A stretch of DNA of 64,000 nucleotides, taken from the NCBI RefSeq assembly GCF_022763245.1, contig NZ_JALEGV010000041.1, forward strand, positions 291,223 to 355,222. The letters run 5' to 3'. The notes beneath the pieces were generated by a model. The model made no database searches, was not told the DNA's origin, and saw nothing but the letters and a program-made list of their open reading frames with translations. Within the stretch, counting starts at the first letter, position 1. The number at the start of each line of letters is the position of its first letter. Below, in pieces: positions 46,109-57,369 of this stretch. The stretch comes from Oricola sp. (GTDB taxonomy: Bacteria; Pseudomonadota; Alphaproteobacteria; Rhizobiales; Rhizobiaceae). The position numbers were made by a program, and so were the translations under genes.

Positions 46109-47518
46109 ATGCACAGCGCACACGCGGTCCGCGATCTCGACCCCGTTCTTCGACGTATCGACGAAAACCTCGCCGACAGCCTGATGCGGGTGTTCGAACT
46201 GGTGCGCATTCCGTCGATCTCCACCGATCCGGCCTATGCCGGCTCCTGCCGCAAGGCCGCCGACTGGCTTTCGGCGGAACTGACGGAACTCGGCTTCGAC
46301 GCCTCGGTCCGCGACACGCCCGGCCATCCCATGGTCGTCGCCCATCACGACGGCGCGACGCCGGACGCGCCTCATGTGCTGTTTTACGGTCATTACGACG
46401 TCCAGCCGGTCGATCCGCTGGACCTGTGGGACAACGACCCGTTCCAGCCTGCCGTGCGCGATGCGCCGAACGGCGCGAAGATCATCACAGGCCGCGGCAC
46501 CGCCGACGACAAGGGCCAGTTGATGACCTTCGTCGAGGCCTGCCGCGCCTACAAGGAAATCCACGGCTCGCTGCCCTGCCGGGTGACCATCCTGTTCGAG
46601 GGCGAGGAGGAATCCGGCTCCGCATCGCTGAAACCCTTTCTGGAGGCGCATGCCCAGGAACTGAAGGCGGACTATGCGCTGGTCTGCGACACGTCCATGT
46701 GGGACGCCGAGACACCGGCGATTTCCACCGGCCTGCGCGGCCTAGTCGGCGAGGAGATCACCGTCCAGGCGGCCGACCGGGACCTGCATTCGGGTTATTT
46801 CGGCGGCGCGGCGGCCAATCCGATCCACATCCTGTCGCAGGTCCTGGCCGATCTGCACGACGAAACCGGCGCGGTGACGATCCCGCATTTCTATGATGGC
46901 GTCGATGAAACGCCACAGGATGTCCTCGCTCAATGGGAGAGCCTCGGCCAGACGGCTGACGAATTCCTTGGCGAGGTCGGCCTGAAACTCCCCTCCGGCG
47001 AAAAGGGACGCTCGATACTCGAACTGACCTGGGCGCGACCGACGGCCGAGGTCAACGGCATCATCGGCGGCTACACGGGCGAGGGTTTCAAGACGGTCAT
47101 TCCCGCCAAGGCCTCGGCGAAAGTCTCCTTCCGCCTCGTCGGCAAGCAGGATCCGGAGGCGATCCGTGCCCATTTCCGCGATTTCGTCCGCGCGCGCATC
47201 CCGGCGGATTGTTCCGTGTCGTTTCACGAGCATGGCGGCTCGCCGGGCATCCAGCTGCCCTATGATTCGCCGGTTCTGCAGAAGGCCAAGCAGGCCCTGT
47301 CGGACGAGTGGCCGAACCCGGCTGTGATGATCGGCATGGGCGGATCGATCCCCGTCGTCGGCGATTTCCAGGCGCTGCTCGGCATGGAATCCGTGCTTGT
47401 CGGCTTCGGCCTGTCCGACGACCGCATCCATTCGCCGAACGAGAAATATGCGCTCAAGAGTTTCCACAAGGGACAGCGCTCCTGGGCGCGCATCCTGCAC
47501 GCCCTGGCGGAGCGCTGA
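46109..47518 (+). CDS. M20 family metallopeptidase (carnosinase-like dipeptidase)
   Basis: This 469-residue zinc peptidase probably cleaves dipeptides or related amides in the cytoplasm. The metal ligands are visible in order: FYGHYDVQP, GRGTADDKGQ, EGEEESGS (catalytic Glu then ligand Glu), VCDTS and, near the end, DDRIHSPNE. The dimerisation domain with DLHSGYFGGAAANP lies between. The ATG at 46109 follows GGAGG closely. Longer open frames upstream run through the hairpins and are rejected. Confidence 0.92.
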   Translation: MHSAHAVRDLDPVLRRIDENLADSLMRVFELVRIPSISTDPAYAGSCRKAADWLSAELTELGFDASVRDTPGHPMVVAHHDGATPDAPHVLFYGHYDVQPVDPLDLWDNDPFQPAVRDAPNGAKIITGRGTADDKGQLMTFVEACRAYKEIHGSLPCRVTILFEGEEESGSASLKPFLEAHAQELKADYALVCDTSMWDAETPAISTGLRGLVGEEITVQAADRDLHSGYFGGAAANPIHILSQVLADLHDETGAVTIPHFYDGVDETPQDVLAQWESLGQTADEFLGEVGLKLPSGEKGRSILELTWARPTAEVNGIIGGYTGEGFKTVIPAKASAKVSFRLVGKQDPEAIRAHFRDFVRARIPADCSVSFHEHGGSPGIQLPYDSPVLQKAKQALSDEWPNPAVMIGMGGSIPVVGDFQALLGMESVLVGFGLSDDRIHSPNEKYALKSFHKGQRSWARILHALAER

Positions 47519-47525
47519 AGTCCGG

Positions 47526-48371
47526 TCAGGTCAACGCCTTCCGGAAGGCAAGCAGTGTTGCGTCGTCGCTCGCTGACGCAGGGACGGCGAAGTGGATCCG
47601 GTCAAAGAGGCTTCGGCAATCCCTGTCGATCAGCATCGTCGCGAAAGCGCGTGCCACTTGCTCGGCAGACTGGCCGAACACGCCGGTGCCCCAGGCGCCC
47701 AGTATCAGGTTGCTTTCGCCTTTCTCGGCGGCCAAGTGCAGCACGTTTCCGACATAGCCGGTCATGATGCCGGCAATGTCCTTCGGCGAGATCGTGCGCC
47801 TGAGGCTGTCGTTTTGCGTGATCGCCGACTGGTTCACGGCGACTCCGGTGATCACGGACGCAGCGATCGGCGCCTCGAGCAGGTTGCCGTAGGCGTCTCG
47901 GAAAAAAGGCACGTTCCCGCAGTGGACGAGGTTGCCCGTGCCGACGGGTCTGGCGGGGTATTCGCGCGCGTAGAAATCGGGAACCGAGCGGAGGCATTCA
48001 GCAAGCGCGCTGGACCGCGCCAGGCTTTCTTCCTGGGCGTCGCTCCCTCGCTGATAACCGCCGCCCGGATTGCGCGGTGAGGCAAAATTCAGCAGACACC
48101 ATGTGCCGTCATGCGGGAGGCCTGCCAGCCGCAAGAGGGCCGCGACAGTCGTTTCATTGTCCACGCTGATCGTGCCGGACCGGTCGCCGTCGGTGGTGGC
48201 GTTCGCCGGCTTCTCGACCGGAGCGTCGTGGACGGCGGTGCTGCGGATGGCATCTTGAATGCTCTCGCCGAGATCGACGAACACCCCGCTGCGCGGATCG
48301 ACATATCCGCCAATCTCGACGATCCTGTCGGTCTCCGTGGCCAACTGCGCGAGCTGGTCTCTCTTTCCCAC
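47526..48371 (-). CDS. microbial poly(ADP-ribose) glycohydrolase-like protein (TIGR02452/DUF2263)
   Basis: This 281-residue macrodomain-fold protein has the PARG-type catalytic loop: NPGGGYQRGSDAQEESL, with the GGG phosphate-binding turn and the paired acidic residues QEE. FASPRNPGGG and VLHLAAEKGESNLILGAWGTGVF are further TIGR02452 landmarks. Related enzymes release ADP-ribose from modified proteins or nucleic acids. The GTG at 48371 follows GGAG. It converges on the M20 gene and lies just downstream of the MarR gene on the same strand. No ADP-ribosyltransferase partner is visible here. Confidence 0.88.
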   Translation of the reverse strand: MGKRDQLAQLATETDRIVEIGGYVDPRSGVFVDLGESIQDAIRSTAVHDAPVEKPANATTDGDRSGTISVDNETTVAALLRLAGLPHDGTWCLLNFASPRNPGGGYQRGSDAQEESLARSSALAECLRSVPDFYAREYPARPVGTGNLVHCGNVPFFRDAYGNLLEAPIAASVITGVAVNQSAITQNDSLRRTISPKDIAGIMTGYVGNVLHLAAEKGESNLILGAWGTGVFGQSAEQVARAFATMLIDRDCRSLFDRIHFAVPASASDDATLLAFRKALT

Positions 48372-48392
48372 GACAACGATCTCCGTTTCGGC

Positions 48393-48911
48393 TCAGGGAC
48401 AAGTCTTTACCCGCGAGCCAGCCATATTTCGACCGTCGGTGCGACCTTCGTCCGCTTCGGTGCGCATGGGCGCACGGCTGAGATCGTTGACGGCCGTGAC
48501 GGCCTTGAGCAGCAGCCGCATGAGTTCTTCCGATTCGTTGGCATCAAGGCCGCGCAGCATGATGTCCTGCGCCGCGTCCACGGCAGGCCGGATCTGCGCC
48601 AGCGCCGCTTGGCCGTCTTCGGTCAGGTGCAATTCGCGGGCGCGGCGGTCGCGTCGGCTCGGCTGGCGGACCAGGAGAGCCTTCTGCGCCAGCCGGTCGA
48701 CAACGCCGGTGATGGTCGCCCGGTCATGGGCGATCAAGCCGGCAAGGGTCGCCTGGTCGATGCCGGGATTGGCCCGGATTGCCTCGAGAGCCGCATATTG
48801 GACGGGGGTGACGTCGGATCCGGCCTTCGCGACCTCGGCATGGAAGATCGCCACGGCGATCTGTTGGAACCGGCGCGCCAGGTGGCCCGGCATCTCGTTG
48901 TTGCTTCGCAC
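48393..48911 (-). CDS. MarR-family transcriptional regulator, MobR-like
   Basis: This 172-residue winged-helix regulator has TPVQYAALEAIRANPGIDQATLAGLI, then recognition helix DRATITGVVDRLAQKALLVR and wing RRDRRARELHLTEDG, described at about residues 35-115. The GTG at 48911 follows GGGAGAGG; a TTG at 48944 would overlap the mobA promoter and is less likely. It is divergent from the 3-hydroxybenzoate 4-monooxygenase gene, as mobR is in Comamonas. It probably represses mobA until an aromatic acid binds. Confidence 0.88.
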   Translation of the reverse strand: MRSNNEMPGHLARRFQQIAVAIFHAEVAKAGSDVTPVQYAALEAIRANPGIDQATLAGLIAHDRATITGVVDRLAQKALLVRQPSRRDRRARELHLTEDGQAALAQIRPAVDAAQDIMLRGLDANESEELMRLLLKAVTAVNDLSRAPMRTEADEGRTDGRNMAGSRVKTCP

Positions 48912-48937
48912 GACCTCTCCCTCGATGCGGCTGCTAA

Positions 48938-48966
48938 TTGACAAGTATACATATCATTAGTATGCT
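48938..48966 (+). promoter_or_regulatory. mobA promoter with overlapping repeat
   Basis: TTGACA (48938-48943), a 17-base spacer and TATGCT (48961-48966) form a near-consensus sigma-70 promoter pointing at mobA. The spacer holds the palindrome GTATAC and the direct repeat AGTATAC/AGTATGC, 15 bases apart, likely contact sites for the MarR protein. Confidence 0.7.
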
Positions 48967-49068
48967 GAGCAAATTCAATCGACGCCGGATCGAGTCCGGC
49001 GGCAATGCGACACGCGCAGGCCCGGAGCGTCTCCCGGCGCTGCGGACAGCAAGCGGAGGAAAGACGCC

Positions 49069-51030
49069 ATGCAGTTCCATCTCAACGGATTCACGGTCGG
49101 TGACCCGGAGATCGCGCCGGAGACTGAAGACAAGTCGATGCTCGCCAGCACCGACACGTTGCCCGAAGAGGTGGATGTCCTCATCGCCGGCTGCGGCCCG
49201 GCCGGGCTGGCACTTGCCGCGCAATTGTCGAAATTCCCCGAGATCAAGACCCGCATCGTCGAACAGAAGCCGGCTGCTCTCACCCACGGCCAGGCGGACG
49301 GCATCGCCTGCCGGACCATGGAAATGTTCAACGCCTTCGGTTTCGCGGGCAAGATCGCCAAGGAAGCCTGCTGGATTTCCGAGGTCACCTTCTGGACCCC
49401 GGACAGCGCCGATCCCTCGACCATCAAGCGCAGTGACCGCGTCCAGGACGTCGAGGACGACCTTTCGGAATTTCCCCATGTGGTGCTGAACCAGGCGCGC
49501 GTGCATGACGCCTGGCTTGAGGTCATGGCCAACTCGCCGAACCGGCTTGTGCCGAACTATTCACGCCGCCTGGCGGACGTCAAAGTCGATACCGGGCCTT
49601 CGGCCGGCGACCATCCGGTCACGGTGACCGTCGAGCGCATCGACGACGAGCACAAGGGCCAGATCGAGACCGTGAAGGCCAAATATGTCGTCGGCTGCGA
49701 CGGTGCCCGCTCGGCGGTCCGCGCCGCCATGGGCCGCACGCTCGAAGGTGACGCGGCACACCAAGCCTGGGGCGTGATGGACATTCTGGCGTCCACCGAC
49801 TTTCCGGACGTGCGGATGAAATCCGTCATCCAGTCGGCCGACGAGGGCACCATCCTCCTCATCCCGCGCGAGGGCGGCCACCTCTTCCGCGTCTATGTTG
49901 AACTCGACAAGCTGGCCGCAGACGAGCGCGTCGCCTCCAAGAACATAACGGTCGATTACCTGATCAACGCTTCCAATCGCATCCTCAGCCCCTACAGCTT
50001 CGACGTCAAAGAGGTCGCGTGGTGGTCGGTCTACGAGATCGGGCACCGGATCACCGACAAGTTCGACGACGTGCCCGAGGCCGAGATGGACAGCCGTCTG
50101 CCGCATGTGTTCATCGCCGGCGACGCCTGCCACACCCACAGCCCGAAGATGGGCCAGGGCATGAATGTCTCCATGCAGGACGCGTTCAATCTCGGCTGGA
50201 AACTGGCTTACGTGCTGCAGGGCAAGAGCGGGCCGGAGCTGCTGCACAGCTATTCCGCCGAACGCAAGGCGATCGCCCAGGACCTGATCGATTTCGACAG
50301 CCGATGGGCGCGGATGCTGAGCGCGCCGCGTAAGTCGGCGGACAACCCCGACGGTGTCGAGGCGGCCGATATCAGCAAGCATTTCGTGCAGCTCGGCCGC
50401 TACACGGCCGGCGTCGCGACCGTCTACCAGCCCTCGGTCCTGACCGGCAATTCCGATCACCAGACACTGGCGCAAGGCCTTCGGATCGGGTCGCGCTTCC
50501 ACTCCGCCCCGGTCATCCGGCTCGGCGACGCCAAGCCCGTGCAACTCGCCCACGCGGTGGAGGCCGACGGGCGTTGGCGCATCTTCGCCTTCTCCGGCGC
50601 TGAAGATCCGGCCGCCGAAACCTCCGGCATCCGGGCGTTGTGCGATTTCCTCAGCCGTTCGCCGGATTCGCCGGTTCTGAAATACACGCCCGCAGACGCC
50701 GACCTTGATGCCGTCATCGACGTCCGCGCCGTGTTCCAGCAGAACTTCCGTGACGTCGAACTCGGCGAGATGCCGTCTCTCCTCCTGCCGAAGAAGGGCC
50801 GCTACGGCCTGACGGACTACGAGAAGATGTTCTGCGCCGACACGAAGAGCGGTGACGACGTCTACGACATGCGCGGCATCGACCGGGCCAAGGGCTGCAT
50901 CGTCATCGTGCGCCCCGACCAGTATATCGCCCATGTCCTGCCGCTCGACGCGCATATGGAACTTGCCGCGTTTTTCGACGGGTTCCTGCTGCCGGCAGCC
51001 GGCGAGGCGGAGCAACGCCTCGCCGTGTGA
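49069..51030 (+). CDS. mobA: 3-hydroxybenzoate 4-monooxygenase (FAD-dependent)
   Basis: This 653-residue flavoprotein hydroxylase probably converts 3-hydroxybenzoate to protocatechuate with NADPH and oxygen. The FAD site is DVLIAGCGPAGLALAAQL, the middle carries QADGIACRTMEMFNAFGF, and the second FAD/NADPH motif is FIAGDACHTHSPKMGQGMN. A thioredoxin-like C-terminal domain follows to the end, as in phenol 2-monooxygenase. The opening MQFHLNGFTVGDP and overall length match Comamonas MobA; phenol hydroxylase is the alternative. GGAGG precedes the ATG, and its MarR neighbour supports aromatic-acid control. Confidence 0.88.
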   Translation: MQFHLNGFTVGDPEIAPETEDKSMLASTDTLPEEVDVLIAGCGPAGLALAAQLSKFPEIKTRIVEQKPAALTHGQADGIACRTMEMFNAFGFAGKIAKEACWISEVTFWTPDSADPSTIKRSDRVQDVEDDLSEFPHVVLNQARVHDAWLEVMANSPNRLVPNYSRRLADVKVDTGPSAGDHPVTVTVERIDDEHKGQIETVKAKYVVGCDGARSAVRAAMGRTLEGDAAHQAWGVMDILASTDFPDVRMKSVIQSADEGTILLIPREGGHLFRVYVELDKLAADERVASKNITVDYLINASNRILSPYSFDVKEVAWWSVYEIGHRITDKFDDVPEAEMDSRLPHVFIAGDACHTHSPKMGQGMNVSMQDAFNLGWKLAYVLQGKSGPELLHSYSAERKAIAQDLIDFDSRWARMLSAPRKSADNPDGVEAADISKHFVQLGRYTAGVATVYQPSVLTGNSDHQTLAQGLRIGSRFHSAPVIRLGDAKPVQLAHAVEADGRWRIFAFSGAEDPAAETSGIRALCDFLSRSPDSPVLKYTPADADLDAVIDVRAVFQQNFRDVELGEMPSLLLPKKGRYGLTDYEKMFCADTKSGDDVYDMRGIDRAKGCIVIVRPDQYIAHVLPLDAHMELAAFFDGFLLPAAGEAEQRLAV

Positions 51031-51068
51031 AGGCAGGTCCCGCTGGGTCTTTCCTCCTGAAGACGTCA

Positions 51069-51100
51069 GGACCGTTCGCCATTGGCGAGCGGTCCTTTTC
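51069..51100 (+). terminator. Rho-independent terminator after mobA
   Basis: GGACCGTTCGCC (51069-51080) and GGCGAGCGGTCC (51084-51095) form a 12-base stem with one G-U pair and a very tight loop, followed by TTTTC. Confidence 0.85.
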
Positions 51101-51167
51101 GTTCGTTGCGAGCGCACGTTCGGGTTCGGACAATTCGACCGGTTCCATTCACCATCCCTTAACGCCG

Positions 51168-51189
51168 CCTTAAATCGCCGCATTTAAGG
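51168..51189. promoter_or_regulatory. inverted repeat before the PBP1A gene
   Basis: CCTTAAA and TTTAAGG are separated by 8 bases, 45 bases before the ATG. It could be a regulator site or form a leader hairpin. No regulator is assigned. Confidence 0.25.
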
Positions 51190-51233
51190 TCCAGTTGCCG
51201 CCTTCACCCGCGTAACGGATCGACAAACTGCCC

Positions 51234-53447
51234 ATGGCCAGCCGCAAGAAACCGAAAAAGCGCGTCGAGCCGCGTGTCGACAATGGCGCGCCGCGGAAGA
51301 AGCAGGCCGCACTTTCCGTCACGGACGAGGATCGCGCGGCACCGCCGCGCAAGAAGGCCTCGACGGCGAAACGCAAGAGCTCCGGCGCGCGCAAGCCGAA
51401 GAAGAAGACCGCCCGTTCGCGGCGCTCGCGGTTCGGCCTCACCGGTCTCATCGGCGGCCTGATCTACTGGACCTTCATTCTCGGCATTTGGGGCGGCGTG
51501 GCCGCCGCCGGCGTCGTCGCTTGGTATGGTGCGCAGATGCCCTCGGCGACCAGCTGGGAGATTCCCGACCGGCCACCCAACGTGAAGATCGTGGCCGTCG
51601 ACGGATCGCTGATCGCCAATCGCGGCGCGACCGGCGGCGAGGCGCTCGGCATCCACGAAATGTCGCCCTACATTCCGCAGGCCGTCATCGCTATCGAGGA
51701 CAAACGCTACTATTCGCATTTCGGTGTCGACCCGGTCGGCCTTGCCCGCGCCTTCGTCACCAACCTCACGTCCGGCCGGCTGGTCCAGGGCGGCTCCACG
51801 CTCACCCAGCAGCTCGCCAAGAACCTGTTCCTGTCACCCGACCGAACCGTCGGCCGCAAGGTGCAGGAGGTGCTGCTGTCGTTCTGGCTGGAGCATGAAT
51901 ATTCCAAGGACCAGATCCTGGAGATGTATCTGAACCGGATGTATTTCGGCTCCGGCTCCTATGGGGTGGAGGCAGCCTCCAGGCGCTATTTCAACAAGAG
52001 CGCGCGCGACGTGACGCTGCCCGAAGCGGCCCTGTTGGCCGGCTTGTTGAAGGCGCCGTCGCGGCTGTCGCCGGCGCGCAATCCGCATCTCGCCGAGGAG
52101 CGCGCCCAGATCGTTCTTGCGGCGATGCGCGACCAGGGCATGGTCACCGACAGCGAGATGACGGCCGCCATGACGCGGCCCGCCACCCGCGCCGCCGCCT
52201 ACTGGACAGGCTCGCAGCATTACGTCGCCGACGCCGTGATGGAACAATTGCCGGAAGTCGTCGGCGAGGTCCGTCGCGACGTCATTGTCGACACGACCAT
52301 CGACCTCGTCCTGCAGAAATTCGCCGAGAACGCCATTCGCACCATGATCGCCGAGGAAGGCGAGGAGCGGAAGGTGAGCCAGGGCGCGCTCGTCTCCATC
52401 GACAACACCGGCGCGGTGCGCGCCATGGTCGGCGGCTACGACTACGCCAACTCGCAGTTCGACCGCTCGACGGAAGCCAAGCGCCAGCCCGGATCGGCCT
52501 TCAAGCCCTTCGTCTATGTCGCCGCGCTGGAGCGCGGAATGACGCCGGATTCGGTACGCAACGACGCGCCGGTGAAGATCGGCAAATGGACGCCGGAAAA
52601 CTATGGTGGCAAATATTACGGCCCGGTGACGCTGGAAACGGCTCTCGCCAAGTCGCTCAATTCGGTCGCCGCTCAGCTGATCATGGAGGTCGGCGCGGGC
52701 AACGTCGTCAAGACGGCCCAGCGCATGGGCATCACCTCCAAGCTTGAAGCCAACGCCTCGCTGGCGCTCGGCACGTCCGAGGTCACGCCGATGGAGCTGA
52801 CCGCCGCCTATGTCCCCTTCGCTAATGGCGGCTATCGGGCCACGCCCTACATCATCCGCCGCGTCACGACGCTCGACGGCGACGTGCTCTACGAACAGAC
52901 GGCCGACAACATGGAACGCGCCATCGCGCCGGGCGTGGCCGGCATGATGAACGCGATGATGTCGAAGACGCTGACCGAGGGCACCGCGCGCGCCGCGCAT
53001 TTTGATCATCCGGCGGCCGGCAAGACCGGCACCAGCCAGAATTCCCGCGACGCCTGGTTCGTCGGCTACACCGCCAATCTGACGACCGGCGTTTGGTTCG
53101 GCAATGACGACGGCTCGCCGACCAACAAGGTCACCGGCGGTTCGCTGCCCGCGCGCGCCTGGAAGGCGTTCATGGTCGAGGCCCATCGCGGCGTGCCGTC
53201 TGCGCCTCTGCCGGGCACCACCGGCCGCATCGTGACGCCGGTCGCGCGCCCGGCCGACGCGCCGCGCCCGCCCGCGACGATGGGCTCCGGCGGCGACGCG
53301 GTGGCGCGAGACGCCTATCCGGCGGCGCCCGACAGCACGACCACCGCATCGACCGGCAATGGCGTTCCGCGCCCGCGCGTCGGGGTGGGCGAACAGGGCA
53401 GCGACGCAGGCGGACGCACGGTTCTGGACATCCTGCTCGGGCGCTGA
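51234..53447 (+). CDS. penicillin-binding protein 1A family (glycosyltransferase and transpeptidase)
   Basis: This 737-residue bifunctional enzyme polymerises and cross-links peptidoglycan. A Lys/Arg-rich cytoplasmic tail (1-65) precedes one membrane anchor (67-95). The GT51 domain has EDKRYYSHFGVDP (catalytic E155), GGSTLTQQLAKN and NRMYFGSGSYG. The transpeptidase has S421-x-x-K424 (SAFK), S474-L-N476 and K597-TGT. The C-terminal 60 residues are Pro/Thr-rich. The highly basic tail is longer than usual and may bind cytoplasmic partners. Confidence 0.93.
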   Translation: MASRKKPKKRVEPRVDNGAPRKKQAALSVTDEDRAAPPRKKASTAKRKSSGARKPKKKTARSRRSRFGLTGLIGGLIYWTFILGIWGGVAAAGVVAWYGAQMPSATSWEIPDRPPNVKIVAVDGSLIANRGATGGEALGIHEMSPYIPQAVIAIEDKRYYSHFGVDPVGLARAFVTNLTSGRLVQGGSTLTQQLAKNLFLSPDRTVGRKVQEVLLSFWLEHEYSKDQILEMYLNRMYFGSGSYGVEAASRRYFNKSARDVTLPEAALLAGLLKAPSRLSPARNPHLAEERAQIVLAAMRDQGMVTDSEMTAAMTRPATRAAAYWTGSQHYVADAVMEQLPEVVGEVRRDVIVDTTIDLVLQKFAENAIRTMIAEEGEERKVSQGALVSIDNTGAVRAMVGGYDYANSQFDRSTEAKRQPGSAFKPFVYVAALERGMTPDSVRNDAPVKIGKWTPENYGGKYYGPVTLETALAKSLNSVAAQLIMEVGAGNVVKTAQRMGITSKLEANASLALGTSEVTPMELTAAYVPFANGGYRATPYIIRRVTTLDGDVLYEQTADNMERAIAPGVAGMMNAMMSKTLTEGTARAAHFDHPAAGKTGTSQNSRDAWFVGYTANLTTGVWFGNDDGSPTNKVTGGSLPARAWKAFMVEAHRGVPSAPLPGTTGRIVTPVARPADAPRPPATMGSGGDAVARDAYPAAPDSTTTASTGNGVPRPRVGVGEQGSDAGGRTVLDILLGR

Positions 53448-53568
53448 GCCGGACACGTTCTCAACCGCGAACATGCGTCACTCTTGGGGTGTTCGTTCGA
53501 AAACCCGGGAATGACGGGGCCGCCCGGGCGTTCCCGCGACGCGCATGGCATTTCAGGCAAGACGCAGG

Positions 53569-53598
53569 CTTGCAGCCGGAAATGCTGGTTCTTATATA
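53569..53598 (+). promoter_or_regulatory. candidate heat-shock (RpoH) promoter of dnaK
   Basis: CTTGCA (53569-53574) and CTTATATA (53591-53598) are spaced 16 bases apart. This fits the CTTG...TATA-type heat-shock promoters of alphaproteobacteria. It lies about 110 bases upstream of dnaK. Confidence 0.45.
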
Positions 53599-53709
53599 CG
53601 CCGCAACGCCGCCGCAGAGCGTGTGGCTGCAATCGACAATCCCAAAACAGGGGCCGCCGCAAGGAATGCCGGAATGGGTCCGGGCGGTCTGCTTAGGAGA
53701 GGTTATAAA

Positions 53710-55641
<1,932 letters not shown>

Positions 55642-55664
55642 TCGGCTCTCTGAAATCCAACGCG

Positions 55665-55694
55665 AAAGGGCGGTCCTTCGGGCCGCCCTTTTTC
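55665..55694. terminator. terminator between dnaK and the convergent secreted protein gene
   Basis: AAAGGGCGG (55665-55673) and CCGCCCTTT (55683-55691) pair, with an inner CC-TTCG-GG stem-loop, and T and A runs lie on the two sides, so it can act on both strands. Confidence 0.85.
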
Positions 55695-55704
55695 GTTGAC
55701 CGGT

Positions 55705-57369
55705 CTATCGCAGCGGTTCGATGCGCCGGATCAGCTGGTGGTCGCGGTCGCCCGGCACGTCGTCGAGGATCAGCAGGCTGCCGTCCGGCTCGGTCTGCAC
55801 CAGCACGATGCCGTTGATTTCGCCGGTCGCCTGGTCGCCGTCGCGATCGCCCTTCAGCGCCGCGCCGAAGACGCGCGTGAGCACCGGCTCCTCCTCGCCA
55901 CGTACGAGCATCCCGCTGCTGGCGAAAAAGAGGCGGCCGTCGGCGTCGATACCGAGCGGATGGCGCGATTCGATCGGAACCTCGGTGTTCTCCAGCTTGC
56001 TGCCCGTTTCCAGGTCGGTTTCCAGCACCTGCCAGGTGCCGTCGCGGTTCTCCGAATCCGTGAACTCCACCTCCGAATATCCGATCAACAGGCGGTCGTC
56101 GCCGAGCCGGTACGCCCGGCTCGTGCCGGCGATGGTCTCGTCCGCGAGGAATTTCACGGCCCATTCGCCGCCCTCGCGGCGGAACCGCACCGCGCTGGTG
56201 CGATTTTCGCGTTCCTCGAAGGTGGCGACGAACTGGTCGGGGCCGAAGACGGCGATCGAGCGGAGCTGGATGCGCGGCGATTGGCGCGGCCACGCCATCG
56301 AGGTGACGACGGGGTTCAGTTCACCTGGCACCGGCCCGAAGATCACCGTCATCGTGCCGGTCTCGGGGTCATAGGCGGCCTCCGCCACATGCACCGTGCC
56401 GTCCGGCGCAAACCCGGCGGCCCGTTTCGCGTTGGAGCCGGTCAGAATGTTCGCGCTGTTCAGGACCTCGTCGGCGGCCTTCGGGATCCGGGCGACCGTG
56501 GTGACGCGGCTTTTCGCCCATTCGGGCGCGATCTCGTAGAGCGACAAGCGCTTCTGCGCCCAGGCCTTCAGATGGGTGTCGAAGACGTCGTTGAGCGGCG
56601 GCAGTTCAGCCGAGAGAAGGGCCGTGTGGCGCGTGAAGAAGGCCGACGCGTAGGCCTGCATCTTGTCGGGCGTCGGCTGCCTGACGTCGATGACTCGGCA
56701 ATCGGCCTCGAGCGCGGGATAATCGGCCTGTGTGACGGTGTATTCCTCCGGGATCGAGGCGCCCATCTCCTTCACCAGATCGAGATAGCGGGCCCGCCAG
56801 CGCGCCATGTCGGGATCCTGCGCCGCCTCGTCCTGCAGGATCGCCGCCGTCAGCCGGTCGGCGTGATACTCGCGGCAATTGACGTCGTAGTCGTAGCGGG
56901 CCGTGTGGTCGAAGTCGTAGCGATAGGTGATCGCGTGGGCGCTCTCATGCGTCGCGAGAAGCCACTGGTTGAAGCGCGCCAGTTCCAGCGCCTCGGTCGG
57001 CGAGGTGAAGAAGCCGTCCGGATCCCAGTTGCCGTCGGTCAGCACCGTGCTCCACGTGCTCCAATATTCGCCGACCTCCTCCGGTTCAGGCATGTCGCCG
57101 ACGATGATCTCGTCTTCGAAGGGCGCGTAATACCAGTAGGTTGTGGTGTGGGAGCCGATCTTCCATGCGTTCCAATGCGCCCAGGAAAGGCCGTGCTCGC
57201 CATAGAGGTCGATGATCTCGCCGATCACGGCGTTCATGTCGCCGGCGGCGATCGCGTCGCGCGGCCCGGCATCGGCCCCGGAGGCGAGGGTAGCCGCCAG
57301 AACGGACGCCGAAAACGCCGCACCCAAGAATTTCTGCGTCGAATTCGGGCTGAAACGGGCTTCGACCAT
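55705..57369 (-). CDS. secreted HExxH protein, putative zinc metallopeptidase of unknown family
   Basis: This 554-residue protein has a signal peptide (residues 1-35, ending ASGADA). HESAH at 141-145 fits the zinc-protease HExxH motif, and REYHAD with Glu167 follows 21 residues after it, a plausible third zinc ligand as in gluzincin-like enzymes. Trp- and Tyr-rich segments surround the site. Residues 310-554 consist of repeated short beta strands (AGFAPDGTVHVAEAAYD, RLFFASSGMLVRGEE), like a beta-propeller or lactonase-type sheet. No named family was recognised. It lies antisense between dnaK and dnaJ. The ATG at 57369 begins the signal peptide; an upstream ATG at 57429 is possible. Confidence 0.7.
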   Translation of the reverse strand: MVEARFSPNSTQKFLGAAFSASVLAATLASGADAGPRDAIAAGDMNAVIGEIIDLYGEHGLSWAHWNAWKIGSHTTTYWYYAPFEDEIIVGDMPEPEEVGEYWSTWSTVLTDGNWDPDGFFTSPTEALELARFNQWLLATHESAHAITYRYDFDHTARYDYDVNCREYHADRLTAAILQDEAAQDPDMARWRARYLDLVKEMGASIPEEYTVTQADYPALEADCRVIDVRQPTPDKMQAYASAFFTRHTALLSAELPPLNDVFDTHLKAWAQKRLSLYEIAPEWAKSRVTTVARIPKAADEVLNSANILTGSNAKRAAGFAPDGTVHVAEAAYDPETGTMTVIFGPVPGELNPVVTSMAWPRQSPRIQLRSIAVFGPDQFVATFEERENRTSAVRFRREGGEWAVKFLADETIAGTSRAYRLGDDRLLIGYSEVEFTDSENRDGTWQVLETDLETGSKLENTEVPIESRHPLGIDADGRLFFASSGMLVRGEEEPVLTRVFGAALKGDRDGDQATGEINGIVLVQTEPDGSLLILDDVPGDRDHQLIRRIEPLR

